Origin: Candidatus Woesearchaeota archaeon
GTDB taxonomy: Archaea; Nanobdellota; Nanobdellia; Woesearchaeales; GW2011-AR4
Assembly: GCA_016181325.1 (NCBI GenBank)
Contig: JACOZO010000005.1
Coordinates: forward strand, 1 to 20,272
Length of the DNA stretch: 20,272 nucleotides
Direction of reading: 5' to 3'
Shown here in pieces: positions 6,868-14,040 of this stretch. Made by a program: the position numbers and the translations under genes. How positions within the stretch are numbered: the first letter of the stretch is position 1; each line of letters starts with the position of its first letter. The notes below the pieces were generated by a model. The model did no database searches and had not been told where the DNA came from. It was given only the letters and a program-made list of their open reading frames with translations.

Positions 6868-6909
6868 CATTTTTAAACATTATCGGTTATTTTTAATGAT
6901 TATAATCAT
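6868..6909 (-). promoter_or_regulatory. sufC promoter region with a 14-bp palindrome
   Basis: On the minus strand a TATA-like GTTTAAAAATG (6868-6880) lies about 25-30 nt before the sufC ATG. Just upstream of it is the perfect palindrome ATGATTATAATCAT (6896-6909). The palindrome could be a regulator site or part of a second TATA-like element. It does not resemble the inverted repeat at the head of the suf operon. Confidence 0.45.
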
Positions 6910-6931
6910 GATTTTAAATGATGAGTATAGT

Positions 6932-7342
6932 TTAATGGCCGTTTTTAGTAATGTAGTTCTCAAAGATTTTAATGCTGCTTCTCAATGTGTCAAGCGACAG
7001 CAGTGCGCATTTCAGCCGTACAGCGCTTAGCGGAATCCCAATCATCTCTGTAACACTATCTTTGGTAAGCTTTTTCAATTCCTCAATCTTCTTGCCCTTG
7101 ATTGCATCAGTGAGCATTGAAGCAGATGCCTGGCTTATCGCGCATCCCCTGCCGAAAAACTTCACATCCTTCACAATTCCATTTTCAATAACCAGATACA
7201 GGTCTATCTCATCCCCGCACAACGGGTTGTACTCATGATGGTGCGTTGTTGCACTCTCCATCCTGCCGTGATTGTGCGGAGCCTTGAAGTGCTCCAGTAT
7301 GTTCTCCTGGTACATCATTTCCATGTCATCCATCTTGCTCAC
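6932..7342 (-). CDS. sufU: SufU/IscU-like Fe-S scaffold or sulfur-transfer protein
   Basis: This 136-residue protein accepts sulfur from SufS. Its conserved ligands are Cys42 and Asp44 (NPLCGDEI), Cys67 (GRGCAISQAS) and Cys112 (RLKCALLS), the usual SufU/IscU set. The segment before the last Cys is shorter than I recall for Bacillus SufU, so the split between SufU (sulfur relay) and IscU (scaffold) is not certain; operon context favours SufU. The first codon is a GTG at 7342, overlapping the sufS stop in a GTGA; an ATG at 7333 is the alternative start. It lies between sufS and sufC. Confidence 0.9.
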   Translation of the reverse strand: MSKMDDMEMMYQENILEHFKAPHNHGRMESATTHHHEYNPLCGDEIDLYLVIENGIVKDVKFFGRGCAISQASASMLTDAIKGKKIEELKKLTKDSVTEMIGIPLSAVRLKCALLSLDTLRSSIKIFENYITKNGH

Positions 7343-8537
7343 TTTATCCTGAAAACTTTCTTCACTTTGTCAATTCCTGCCACTAAGGCATCAATCTCCT
7401 CTTTTGTGTTGTAAAGGTAAAAGCTTGCCCTTGCCGTTCCCTGCACCCCAAGAGTTCTCATCAGAGGCATGCAGCAGTGATGCCCTGCCCTTATCGCTAT
7501 CCCCTCAGAGTCAAGTATCTGCGAAACATCATGCGCTATCCCCTCAGAGTCAAGTATCTGCGAAACATCATGCGAATGAACTCTGTCAACATTGAAAGAC
7601 ACGACAGCGCCTCTTTCATCAGAGGGACCGTAGATATTTATGCCTTCAATTTCATCAAGTTTTTCCATCGCATATTCAGTCAGTTCCCTGTCATGCATTC
7701 TTATTTTTTCCATTCCGATGCCATTCAGGTAATCAACAGATGTCCCTAATGCTATTCCGTCGGCGATATTGGGCGTTCCCGCCTCGAATTTCCACGGCAG
7801 GTCATTGAATGTCGTGCTTTCAGGTTTAACTTCCCGTATCATGTCGCCGCCGTAAAGGAAAGGGCTCATTTTCTCCAGCAATTCCTTTTTTCCGTATAAA
7901 ACCCCTATGCCGGTAGGCCCAAGCATCTTATGCCCGGAAAAGGCAAGGAAATCGCAGTTTATATCTTTGACATCAACTTCCATGTGCGGCACAGACTGCG
8001 CTCCGTCCACAACCATCTCCTTGTTCTTTTATTGATGGTCTCACTGATGCTGTTTTCATCTAATTTTCCTTCATCATTGATTTTAATGAATCTTAATATA
8101 AGCCCCCTCTGCTTCGCAAGCTGCTGCCACGGCACGATGTTGCTGTGGTGCTCCATCTCCGTCACAGCAATTTCATCGCCTTTCTTTAGATTCAATGTCA
8201 ATGAATAGGCGAGCAGGTTTAATGATTCAGTTGTATTTTTCGTGAAAATAATTTCTTCCATGCCGCCTGAATTGATAAAGCGGGCAATTTTTTCATGTGC
8301 CTTCTCATATTCCAGAGTGGCTTCCTCGCTCAGCTTGTGTATGCCCCTATGGATGTTTGCATTGTAGGAATTATAGTAATTAGAGATTGAATCTATTACC
8401 TGCTTTGGCTTCTGCGAAGTTGCCGCATTGTCCAGATAGACTAACTGCTTCCCATGCACTTTCCTCTGCAGGATGGGAAAATCCTTCCTTATTATTCCAG
8501 TGTCCATGATTGTTTTTGTCTGAAGCATATTGAGCAT
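7339..8537 (-). pseudogene. sufS: Cysteine desulfurase SufS, disrupted
   Basis: SufS removes sulfur from cysteine for Fe-S assembly. The gene is split into two frames. The upstream frame (8537 to 7959) matches SufS through LVYLDNAATSQKP, the PLP-stacking His131 in EMEHHSN and up to ETINKRT, then runs into unrelated codons and stops. The downstream frame begins at about 8016 with VVDGAQSVPH and continues through SGHK (PLP lysine), FEAGTPN and GHHC, the catalytic Cys. The junction near 8016-8030 lacks about 25-30 residues, the THVSN..G region found in every SufS, and shifts frame. In addition, just before the catalytic Cys, 13 residues (HDVSQILDSEGIA) are repeated twice in tandem. All other suf genes are intact, so this is either a real recent lesion or an assembly error. 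A second protein starting at the ATG at 8016 is unlikely to work alone. Confidence 0.85.
7495..7572. repeat. Perfect 39-bp tandem duplication inside sufS
   Basis: Copies at 7495-7533 and 7534-7572 are identical, and identity runs two bases further. The length is a multiple of three, so it adds 13 residues without changing frame. Other SufS proteins have this segment once. The lack of any mismatch suggests a very recent event or an assembly artefact. Confidence 0.95.
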
Positions 8538-8552
8538 TATTAATTTTCTGGT

Positions 8553-9743
8553 TTATCTTGTTATAAGCCCCCTTATCTTCTCCCTCAGCTCCTCTGACGG
8601 GATTTTGCTTATTATCGGCTCCAAAAAGCCCTGCACTATCATGTTCTCAGCTTCATCCCTTGTAAGGCCGCGGGACATCAGGTAAAACAGGTGCTCCTCG
8701 CTCACCTGCCCGACAGTGGCCCCGTGCGATGCCTTGACATCATTCGCCTCTATCTCAAGCGCGGGAATGCTGTTGCCGAGGCTCTTCTCTCCAATCTTCA
8801 GGATATGATTTGACAGGTAAGAATTTGTCTGCTGCCCCGCCTTCTCAATCCTTATCAGGCCCCTGTAAACAGAAGATGAGCTGTCCTTCAAGATGCCGTC
8901 AACCATGATGTTATTGGTTGTATGCGCAGTATTATGATATACATTTGTTGTGATGTCAATGTGCTCCCTGCTCCTGCCGACAAACACCCCAAGATTCTCG
9001 CTCTGCGAGCCTTCCCCGTTGAACAGTGTGTCAATCCTCAGCCTGTTCAGCTTGCCACCGAAGCTTGCAGAGACCCAGTTTATTGCCGCATTTCTGTCAA
9101 GCACGCCGGTAATATGCGTGAAATTGCCGGCATTATTGCCCCAGTTATTTATATGGTAATAATTTATTTTGGAGTCAGCGCCTGCATAGACTTCTGTAGC
9201 GCATGAATGCAGGCACTCTTCGCCGGAATCAGAGCTGTAGTCCTCGATGAAATCTATCTTGCTTCCTGTCTCTGCTATGATTATATTCCTCACAACAGCG
9301 CTTTTCGTGCTTATCAGGAAACTTGCATTGACCGGAATTTCAACAGAAACATTTTTCGGAACGTATAGGAAGATTCCATTGCTCCAGTGCGATGCGTTCA
9401 ATGCGGTAAATTTATCGTATGCCCTGCTGTTGTTCTTTACTGTATTCCTGTTTATAATATCAGTATGCTCATTGAATGCAGTATTGATGTCGCATAAGAT
9501 TACGCCTTTTTCCTTCAACCCGGTAGAATCAGAAACAGATATCTCTGCGCTGCCGTCAAACGGGTAAAATTCATTGAGCCTGAATTTGCTGATATTGGTG
9601 TATCTCCATGCCTCCTGCCTCTCCTCGGGCATCGGAAGCTCATTCAGGCTTTTCAGGTGTTTTGCCTTTTCCTTTTCCGCTGATCCCGACTTAACTTTCG
9701 TTAATGGTGTCATTTTAGCCTTTTGCGTAGTTTGCTGCATCAT
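8553..9743 (-). CDS. sufD: SUF scaffold subunit SufD
   Basis: SufD is the beta-helix partner of SufB in the SufBC2D scaffold. The protein is 396 residues, normal for the family. Visible family features are an N-terminal helical part with PEERQEAWRYTN, the central beta-helix with FTALNASHWSNGIFLYVPKN and INYYHINNWG, and the C-terminal ALEIEANDVKASHGATVGQ..EEHLFYLMSRGL block, with the conserved ASHGA His. It follows sufB by 19 bp and precedes sufS by 15 bp on the same strand. Many archaea carry only SufB and SufC, so a separate SufD here makes the set bacterial-like. Two ATGs (9743 and 9740) are adjacent; I keep the first. Confidence 0.94.
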   Translation of the reverse strand: MMQQTTQKAKMTPLTKVKSGSAEKEKAKHLKSLNELPMPEERQEAWRYTNISKFRLNEFYPFDGSAEISVSDSTGLKEKGVILCDINTAFNEHTDIINRNTVKNNSRAYDKFTALNASHWSNGIFLYVPKNVSVEIPVNASFLISTKSAVVRNIIIAETGSKIDFIEDYSSDSGEECLHSCATEVYAGADSKINYYHINNWGNNAGNFTHITGVLDRNAAINWVSASFGGKLNRLRIDTLFNGEGSQSENLGVFVGRSREHIDITTNVYHNTAHTTNNIMVDGILKDSSSSVYRGLIRIEKAGQQTNSYLSNHILKIGEKSLGNSIPALEIEANDVKASHGATVGQVSEEHLFYLMSRGLTRDEAENMIVQGFLEPIISKIPSEELREKIRGLITR

Positions 9744-9762
9744 TTAAAGAACACCCCGGTTT

Positions 9763-12345
9763 TTATCCTACAGATCCTTCCATTTCCATGGCTATCAGCT
9801 TGTTCAACTCGACAGCATACTCCATAGGAAGCTCCTTTGTGAACGGCTCGATGAAGCCGGAAACGATCATCGTCATAGCCTGCTCCTCGTTCAGTCCCCT
9901 TGACATCAGGTAAAACAGCTGCTCCTCGCTTATCTTTCCGACGCTCGCCTCATGTCCAACGCTCACTTTCTTCTCGCTTATCTCCATATAAGGCACTGTG
10001 TCAGAAGCGGACTTGTCGTCCAAGATGAGCGCATCGCAGACAACGCTTGACTTTACATTGGAAGCCCCTTTCGCAACTTTCAGCAGGCCCCTGTAAGTGG
10101 TCCTGCCGCCGTCCTTGCTTATCGATTTTGAAGTGCTTTTCGAAGTCGTGTTCGGGGCCATGTGGATTATTTTCGCGCCTGCATCCTGGTGCTGCCCCTT
10201 GCCTGCAAATGCCACGCTCAATACCTCCCCCCTTGCGCCTTCCCCGAGCAGCACAATCCCCGGGTATTTCATCGTTATCTTGCTGCCAAGGTTGCCGTCG
10301 ACCCATTCCACGGTCGCATTTTCATAGGCGAACGCCCTTTTTGTCACAAGATTATAGACATTATTGCTCCAGTTCTGGATTGTTGTATACCTGAGCTTGG
10401 AGCCTGGCATTGCAATAAGCTCGACAACTGCTGTATGGAGGCTGTCTGAAGCATATGTGGGCGCGGTGCAGTTATGCACAGCTATTCCGTGGCTTATGTA
10501 AGATTCATCCTCCTCGACACTGAAATTATAGACATCCAGTTCTTTAACAATTTCTTTTTTTATTGATTTTATCGGGACAAATGCGTATTTATCCGTTATT
10601 TCAGCATAAGAAAGCAGTTTTTGCTTTAATAGGAGGTTTGAGCTTGATACATCGGTTTGATTGGTATTGTGTTCAACAATTCTTGAAAATCCTTCCAGAT
10701 AGGAGCCTCCAACATAAACCACAAATGAATTGCTCCTGGGCAGTTTTTTCTGCCATACGTTAATAGATGCAAAAATGTCTAATCTTAGCAAAATATCTCT
10801 AGTCTGCTCAGCCAATGATTCTGAGATTGTATTTATCCTGAACATTCTTTTTGCGCCCCATGAATATTCTTTATTGATAAAACTGCCGTCTCCGCGCCAG
10901 TAGCCTTTTATGAATTCTGCCTGTTTTTCAGGAGACTCAAGCATAAGCCACTTTGGAAGCTTCTTGTTCTTGGCGCCTTTTCCAAACTCCTGCTTGAACA
11001 GCCTTGCTGCAAGAGTGCTGCACAGCATTAAGGTTATTCCGCCTTTGTATTCTTTATACTCCAGAGGGGCTTTTCCGAAGAATTTTTCCAGCAAATCGCT
11101 TACATCATCAATATAATCCCTTTCATTTTTATTAAATGTGAAAGACAGGTAATTTTCATTTATTACAGAGCCTTCTGCCATGTAATATCCGACAAGCCTG
11201 AAAAAATCTTTATTAGTGTCAATCTTGAATTCTATATTCTTTGCAGGGTGCTTCCCTCTGCCTATTTTGACAGAAAAGAATCTCGAATCCTGTGAAATTT
11301 TTGTCCTGTCAATAGGAATTGCCACATAATCATGCTGGTTTAATTGCCCTGCTTCCACCCATTCAGGCTCAAATTCATCGTTTTTATATTCGGCTTTCTT
11401 TCTTTTAACAGCAAGCACGGGATGGCCTCCGGTTATTTGGATTTCCTGCCTTGTATCTCCATAATACTTGATTGTACATAATGTCCCGCTATGCTTTCTT
11501 CTTTGCAGCTTGTAGGCTTTTTTGTATGAGCCTGTATGCGTCAACACAGTATCCCCTGCTTCAACATCTTCAATTTTCTTTGTGCCTTCCGTGGTCTTTA
11601 TAGGCGCCCCTTTTGTAAAGCAACCCTCGATATAATGCACTGAACTCCCTTCGTCGGCAATTATCAGCGTCCTCTCAAACTGGCCCATGTTCTGCGCATT
11701 GATCCTGAAATAAGCCTGCAAAGGCAAATCCACCTTGACATTTTTTGGCACGTAAATGAAGCTGCCTCCGGACCAGACTGCGCTGTTCAGGGCTGCAAAC
11801 TTGTTGTCGTTGTTAGGTATTACAGTCCCGAAATATTTTTTCACCAGCTCAGGATACTGCCTCAGGCCTTCATCCATGCCAAGAAAGACGACTCCCTGAT
11901 TCGCCAGGTCTTCTCTTATCTTATGATAGATCACTTCGCTTTCATACTGAGCCCCAACTCCGCCAAGGAATTTTCTCTCCGCTTCGGGGATTCCAAGCCT
12001 GTCAAAAGTGTTTTTTATGTACTCAGGAACATCATCCCACGTTTTGCCGCTCTTGTCGCTTGGATTTATGTAATAGAAGATATTATCAAAATCAATCGTG
12101 CTGAGGTTTGCCCCCCACTGCGGCATTGCCTTCTTCCAGAAGATCTCAAGGCTCTCCAATCTGAAGTCAAGCATCCATTTCGGCTCTTTCTTCATTCTGG
12201 AGATATCTTCAACTATCTCTTTTGACAGGCCCTTCCTTGACTTAAAGATATAATCTTCCTTATCGCTGAAGCCGTATTTACTGTAATCCTTGTCAAATAC
12301 AGCTTTCTCTTCAGTTTGAACTACTTGCTCAGCGACAGAATCCAT
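9763..12345 (-). CDS. sufB: SUF scaffold subunit SufB, interrupted by an intein
   Basis: SufB is the main scaffold on which [4Fe-4S] clusters are built. From the ATG at 12345 the precursor has 860 residues; removing the intein (242-625) leaves about 476, a normal SufB. Extein blocks include FLGGVGAQYESEVIYH, FAALNSAVWSGGSFIYVPKN and VHYIEG before the intein, and CTAPTYASDSLHTAVVEL, YRGLLKVAKGA and HEASVGKISEEQLFYLMSRG after it. The +1 residue, Cys626 in CTAP, corresponds to the SufB sulfur-acceptor cysteine (Cys254 in E. coli), so no active scaffold can form before splicing. Start: AGGTG lies 6 nt before the ATG and overlaps the stop of the upstream regulator; a GTG at 12354 is an alternative. 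Second gene of the suf operon. Confidence 0.96.
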   Translation of the reverse strand: MDSVAEQVVQTEEKAVFDKDYSKYGFSDKEDYIFKSRKGLSKEIVEDISRMKKEPKWMLDFRLESLEIFWKKAMPQWGANLSTIDFDNIFYYINPSDKSGKTWDDVPEYIKNTFDRLGIPEAERKFLGGVGAQYESEVIYHKIREDLANQGVVFLGMDEGLRQYPELVKKYFGTVIPNNDNKFAALNSAVWSGGSFIYVPKNVKVDLPLQAYFRINAQNMGQFERTLIIADEGSSVHYIEGCFTKGAPIKTTEGTKKIEDVEAGDTVLTHTGSYKKAYKLQRRKHSGTLCTIKYYGDTRQEIQITGGHPVLAVKRKKAEYKNDEFEPEWVEAGQLNQHDYVAIPIDRTKISQDSRFFSVKIGRGKHPAKNIEFKIDTNKDFFRLVGYYMAEGSVINENYLSFTFNKNERDYIDDVSDLLEKFFGKAPLEYKEYKGGITLMLCSTLAARLFKQEFGKGAKNKKLPKWLMLESPEKQAEFIKGYWRGDGSFINKEYSWGAKRMFRINTISESLAEQTRDILLRLDIFASINVWQKKLPRSNSFVVYVGGSYLEGFSRIVEHNTNQTDVSSSNLLLKQKLLSYAEITDKYAFVPIKSIKKEIVKELDVYNFSVEEDESYISHGIAVHNCTAPTYASDSLHTAVVELIAMPGSKLRYTTIQNWSNNVYNLVTKRAFAYENATVEWVDGNLGSKITMKYPGIVLLGEGARGEVLSVAFAGKGQHQDAGAKIIHMAPNTTSKSTSKSISKDGGRTTYRGLLKVAKGASNVKSSVVCDALILDDKSASDTVPYMEISEKKVSVGHEASVGKISEEQLFYLMSRGLNEEQAMTMIVSGFIEPFTKELPMEYAVELNKLIAMEMEGSVG
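10471..11622 (-). mobile_element. Intein with LAGLIDADG homing endonuclease in SufB
   Basis: The element encodes exactly 384 residues. It begins with Cys1 (CFTKGAPIKTTEG, block A), has the block B TGGH (Thr305 and His308 of the precursor), and ends in the HN dipeptide (AVHN) before the +1 Cys. Block F is VYNFSVEEDESYIS. The central part holds two LAGLIDADG motifs, LVGYYMAEGSV (Glu391) and FIKGYWRGDGSF (Asp486), both with their metal-binding acid, so the endonuclease may be active. All splice residues are present, so self-splicing is expected. The insertion lies in the most conserved active-site stretch of SufB, a site where SufB inteins are also known from mycobacteria. Confidence 0.95.
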
Positions 12346-12354
12346 ATTAAACAC

Positions 12355-12753
12355 CTATTTATGGGGTACTTGAAGGACCATTCCTTCCTCAAAGCATACG
12401 TTGCAGCTTTCCAGATCCTTGGACTGGCTCCTGTGTATCCCGCACAATATCTGCCTTACATCAGTCAGGTTTGATATCCTGTACATCTCCCCAATAAGCC
12501 TCTGCCTCGTAGGAGTGGCAGTCAGGATGTCAGCAGACTTCCTTATCTCCTCGATGACTTCAGGGCTGAATATGACTTCTTTTGCCCTTTTCATATGAAG
12601 GTACTGCGATATGGCAGCCTCAGTGACATCCAGCAGTTTTGATGCTTTTTTCTGCGATTTTCCTTTTTCTTCCACAAGGATCCTTGCCAATTCCCTTCTT
12701 ATGGCAGGCAAAATATACCTGACTTCTATTTCCTGCGGCATTTTTTCCTGCAT
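12355..12753 (-). CDS. XRE-type HTH regulator with Cys/His cluster, putative SUF regulator
   Basis: A 132-residue protein resembling the archaeal COG2522 family of predicted regulators. It starts with the EIEVRYILPAIRREL block, followed by a helix-turn-helix (KSQKKASKLLDVTEAAISQYL, residues about 32-52). The C-terminal part has C104-x2-H107 and C117-x2-C120, a likely four-ligand site for an Fe-S cluster or metal. The gene heads the suf operon; its stop is 9 bp from the sufB ATG. An inverted repeat sits over its own start site. The combination suggests an autorepressor that senses Fe-S status, a functional counterpart of bacterial SufR or IscR although not their homologue. The HTH is visible; the ligand and the regulon are inferred. 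Confidence 0.78.
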   Translation of the reverse strand: MQEKMPQEIEVRYILPAIRRELARILVEEKGKSQKKASKLLDVTEAAISQYLHMKRAKEVIFSPEVIEEIRKSADILTATPTRQRLIGEMYRISNLTDVRQILCGIHRSQSKDLESCNVCFEEGMVLQVPHK

Positions 12754-12757
12754 ACAC

Positions 12758-12785
12758 TTAACAGATGTTAACTAGTATTTAAACC
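12758..12785 (-). promoter_or_regulatory. suf operon promoter and operator-like inverted repeat
   Basis: On the minus strand a TATA-like element GGTTTAAATACT occupies 12774-12785. Between it and the ATG (12753) is the inverted repeat TTAACA-GA-TGTTAA (12758-12771). With a start site expected about 25 nt from the TATA box, the repeat overlaps the start of transcription, a classic repressor position, and the transcript is almost leaderless. Confidence 0.55.
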
Positions 12786-12876
12786 TTATTGAAGAAACAT
12801 TTCAGGCAATCAAAAAACTTAAATATTAGTTGTAGGCTATATGTTTTATTAAACCAAAGCCAAGGGGGTGAACTGA

Positions 12877-13230
12877 ATGGCAGAAGGTAACAAGTTAGGT
12901 GAATGGAGCTTTATTATTGGTGTTGCAATAGCCATAATAGTAGGGCTTTTCTCAGGCAGCTTGAGTAAAGAGTGGTACGGATGGGCAATATTGCTGTTGG
13001 TTGTGCTGGGCCTTGTAGTAGGGCTGTTGAACATAACAGAGCACGAGACGACTCCGTTCCTGGTAGCCGCAATCGCATTGCTGGCCACCGGCAATGCAAG
13101 CGTTGTCTTGGAAATAATTCCAAAGATAGGCGTATATCTGGCAGGCATCGTGAATGCAATTGCAGTTTTCGTTGCCCCAGGAGCAATCGTAGTTGCCTTG
13201 AAGGCAATCAAGTCATTGGCCAAGGATTAA
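12877..13230 (+). CDS. Small four-helix membrane protein, unknown function
   Basis: A 117-residue hydrophobic protein with about four transmembrane segments (roughly 11-28, 34-53, 59-78 and 85-108), short charged ends and a conserved-looking amphipathic C-terminus (LKAIKSLAKD). I do not recognise a named family. Unlike most genes here it has a strong Shine-Dalgarno sequence (AGGGGGTGA, five bases before the ATG) and a leader of about 30 nt from a TATA-like box near 12819-12828, and it is followed by a T-rich terminator, so it is a single-gene unit and probably well expressed. It could be a small abundant membrane protein. Confidence 0.75.
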   Translation: MAEGNKLGEWSFIIGVAIAIIVGLFSGSLSKEWYGWAILLLVVLGLVVGLLNITEHETTPFLVAAIALLATGNASVVLEIIPKIGVYLAGIVNAIAVFVAPGAIVVALKAIKSLAKD

Positions 13231-13261
13231 ATCCTGGCTTTTTTTATTTTTTTTTATTTTG
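13223..13261 (+). terminator. T-rich terminator after the membrane protein gene
   Basis: The short inverted repeat AGGAT-TAA-ATCCT (13223-13235), with the stop codon in its loop, is followed by an almost unbroken T run from 13239 to 13260. Oligo-T runs are the basic archaeal termination signal, so I expect transcription to end here. Confidence 0.7.
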
Positions 13262-13350
13262 ATTAGTTCTTAGCCATTTGCGTTAATTCTTATGGATTTT
13301 CATCATGGTAAACAACAAAAATTAAAAATAACGCATAGATATCCCTTAAA

Positions 13351-14028
13351 ATGAAAGACCAAGCCCTGTACATGCACGATTCTTACCTAAAGGAGTTTGA
13401 GGCGGTTGTCGAAAGCGTCAAAGACGAAAAGTATGTTGTTCTGGACAAGACAGCCTTCTACCCGAAAGGAGGCGGCCAGCCAAATGACACTGGCACAATG
13501 ATAAAGGACGGGCAGGAATTTCCAGTCGTGTTTGTAGGCAAATTCGATAATAAAATATCTCATGAAGTTTCAGTACCGGGACTAAAAGCAGGCGACAAAG
13601 TAACTGGAAAGATTGACTGGGAAAGGCGCTACAGGCTCATGAGGATGCACACCACAGCCCATCTTCTCAGCGCAGTACTCCATAACAAGTCTGGCGCAAT
13701 GATAACAGGAGGCGATCTGGACACGGAAAAAAGCAGGATTGACTTCAGCCTTGAGGATTTTGACAGGGGAAAATTGGATGAGTATTGCAGGCTCGCGAAT
13801 GAGATAATAAAGAATGACCTGCCTGTAAAAGTGTCTTTCATGAAAAGGGAAGAAGCGCTGAAAATTCCGGGAATGGTCAAGCTGGCAGGCGCTTTGCCCC
13901 CGGAAATCGACGAGTGGAGGATTGTGGAAATAGAAGGCGTTGACAGGCAGGCAGACGGCGGCACTCATGTAAAAAGCCTGAAGGAAATCGGCCAGATTGA
14001 GATTATCATGGTTAATAAGGTTTCTTAG
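13351..14028 (+). CDS. alaX: AlaX-type alanyl-tRNA editing hydrolase
   Basis: A free-standing editing domain that hydrolyses mischarged Ser- or Gly-tRNA(Ala). The 225-residue protein has an N-terminal barrel with the TAFYPKGGGQPNDTG motif and the editing core with HTTAH (His100, His104) and ADGGTH (His206). Where many AlaRS/AlaX have Cys (CGGTH) this one has Asp202; I believe this form is common in archaeal AlaX and do not treat it as a defect. Size and motifs fit the AlaX-M class. It begins a plus-strand run with psmB 12 bp downstream. Confidence 0.9.
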   Translation: MKDQALYMHDSYLKEFEAVVESVKDEKYVVLDKTAFYPKGGGQPNDTGTMIKDGQEFPVVFVGKFDNKISHEVSVPGLKAGDKVTGKIDWERRYRLMRMHTTAHLLSAVLHNKSGAMITGGDLDTEKSRIDFSLEDFDRGKLDEYCRLANEIIKNDLPVKVSFMKREEALKIPGMVKLAGALPPEIDEWRIVEIEGVDRQADGGTHVKSLKEIGQIEIIMVNKVS

Positions 14029-14040
14029 CTATTATCTAAA

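Noticed and set aside
7959..8016. Downstream sufS fragment as an independent gene starting at the ATG 8016
   Set aside because: The ATG is an internal codon before VVDGAQ, has AGGAG directly abutting it with no spacing, and the fragment lacks half of the PLP-binding fold.
10001..10449. Several overlapping open frames in both strands inside sufB
   Set aside because: They are antisense or off-frame shadows of the strongly conserved SufB C-terminal extein.
313..12753. Chimeric contig joining bacterial and archaeal DNA
   Set aside because: Bacterial-type and archaeal-type genes alternate, share promoter style and similar composition, and are linked by short gaps; a simple junction does not explain this. 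Read coverage would settle it.
13951..13971. Loss of the AlaX zinc-binding Cys (ADGGTH instead of CGGTH)
   Set aside because: Asp at this place is, as far as I recall, common in archaeal AlaX, so it is not evidence of inactivation.
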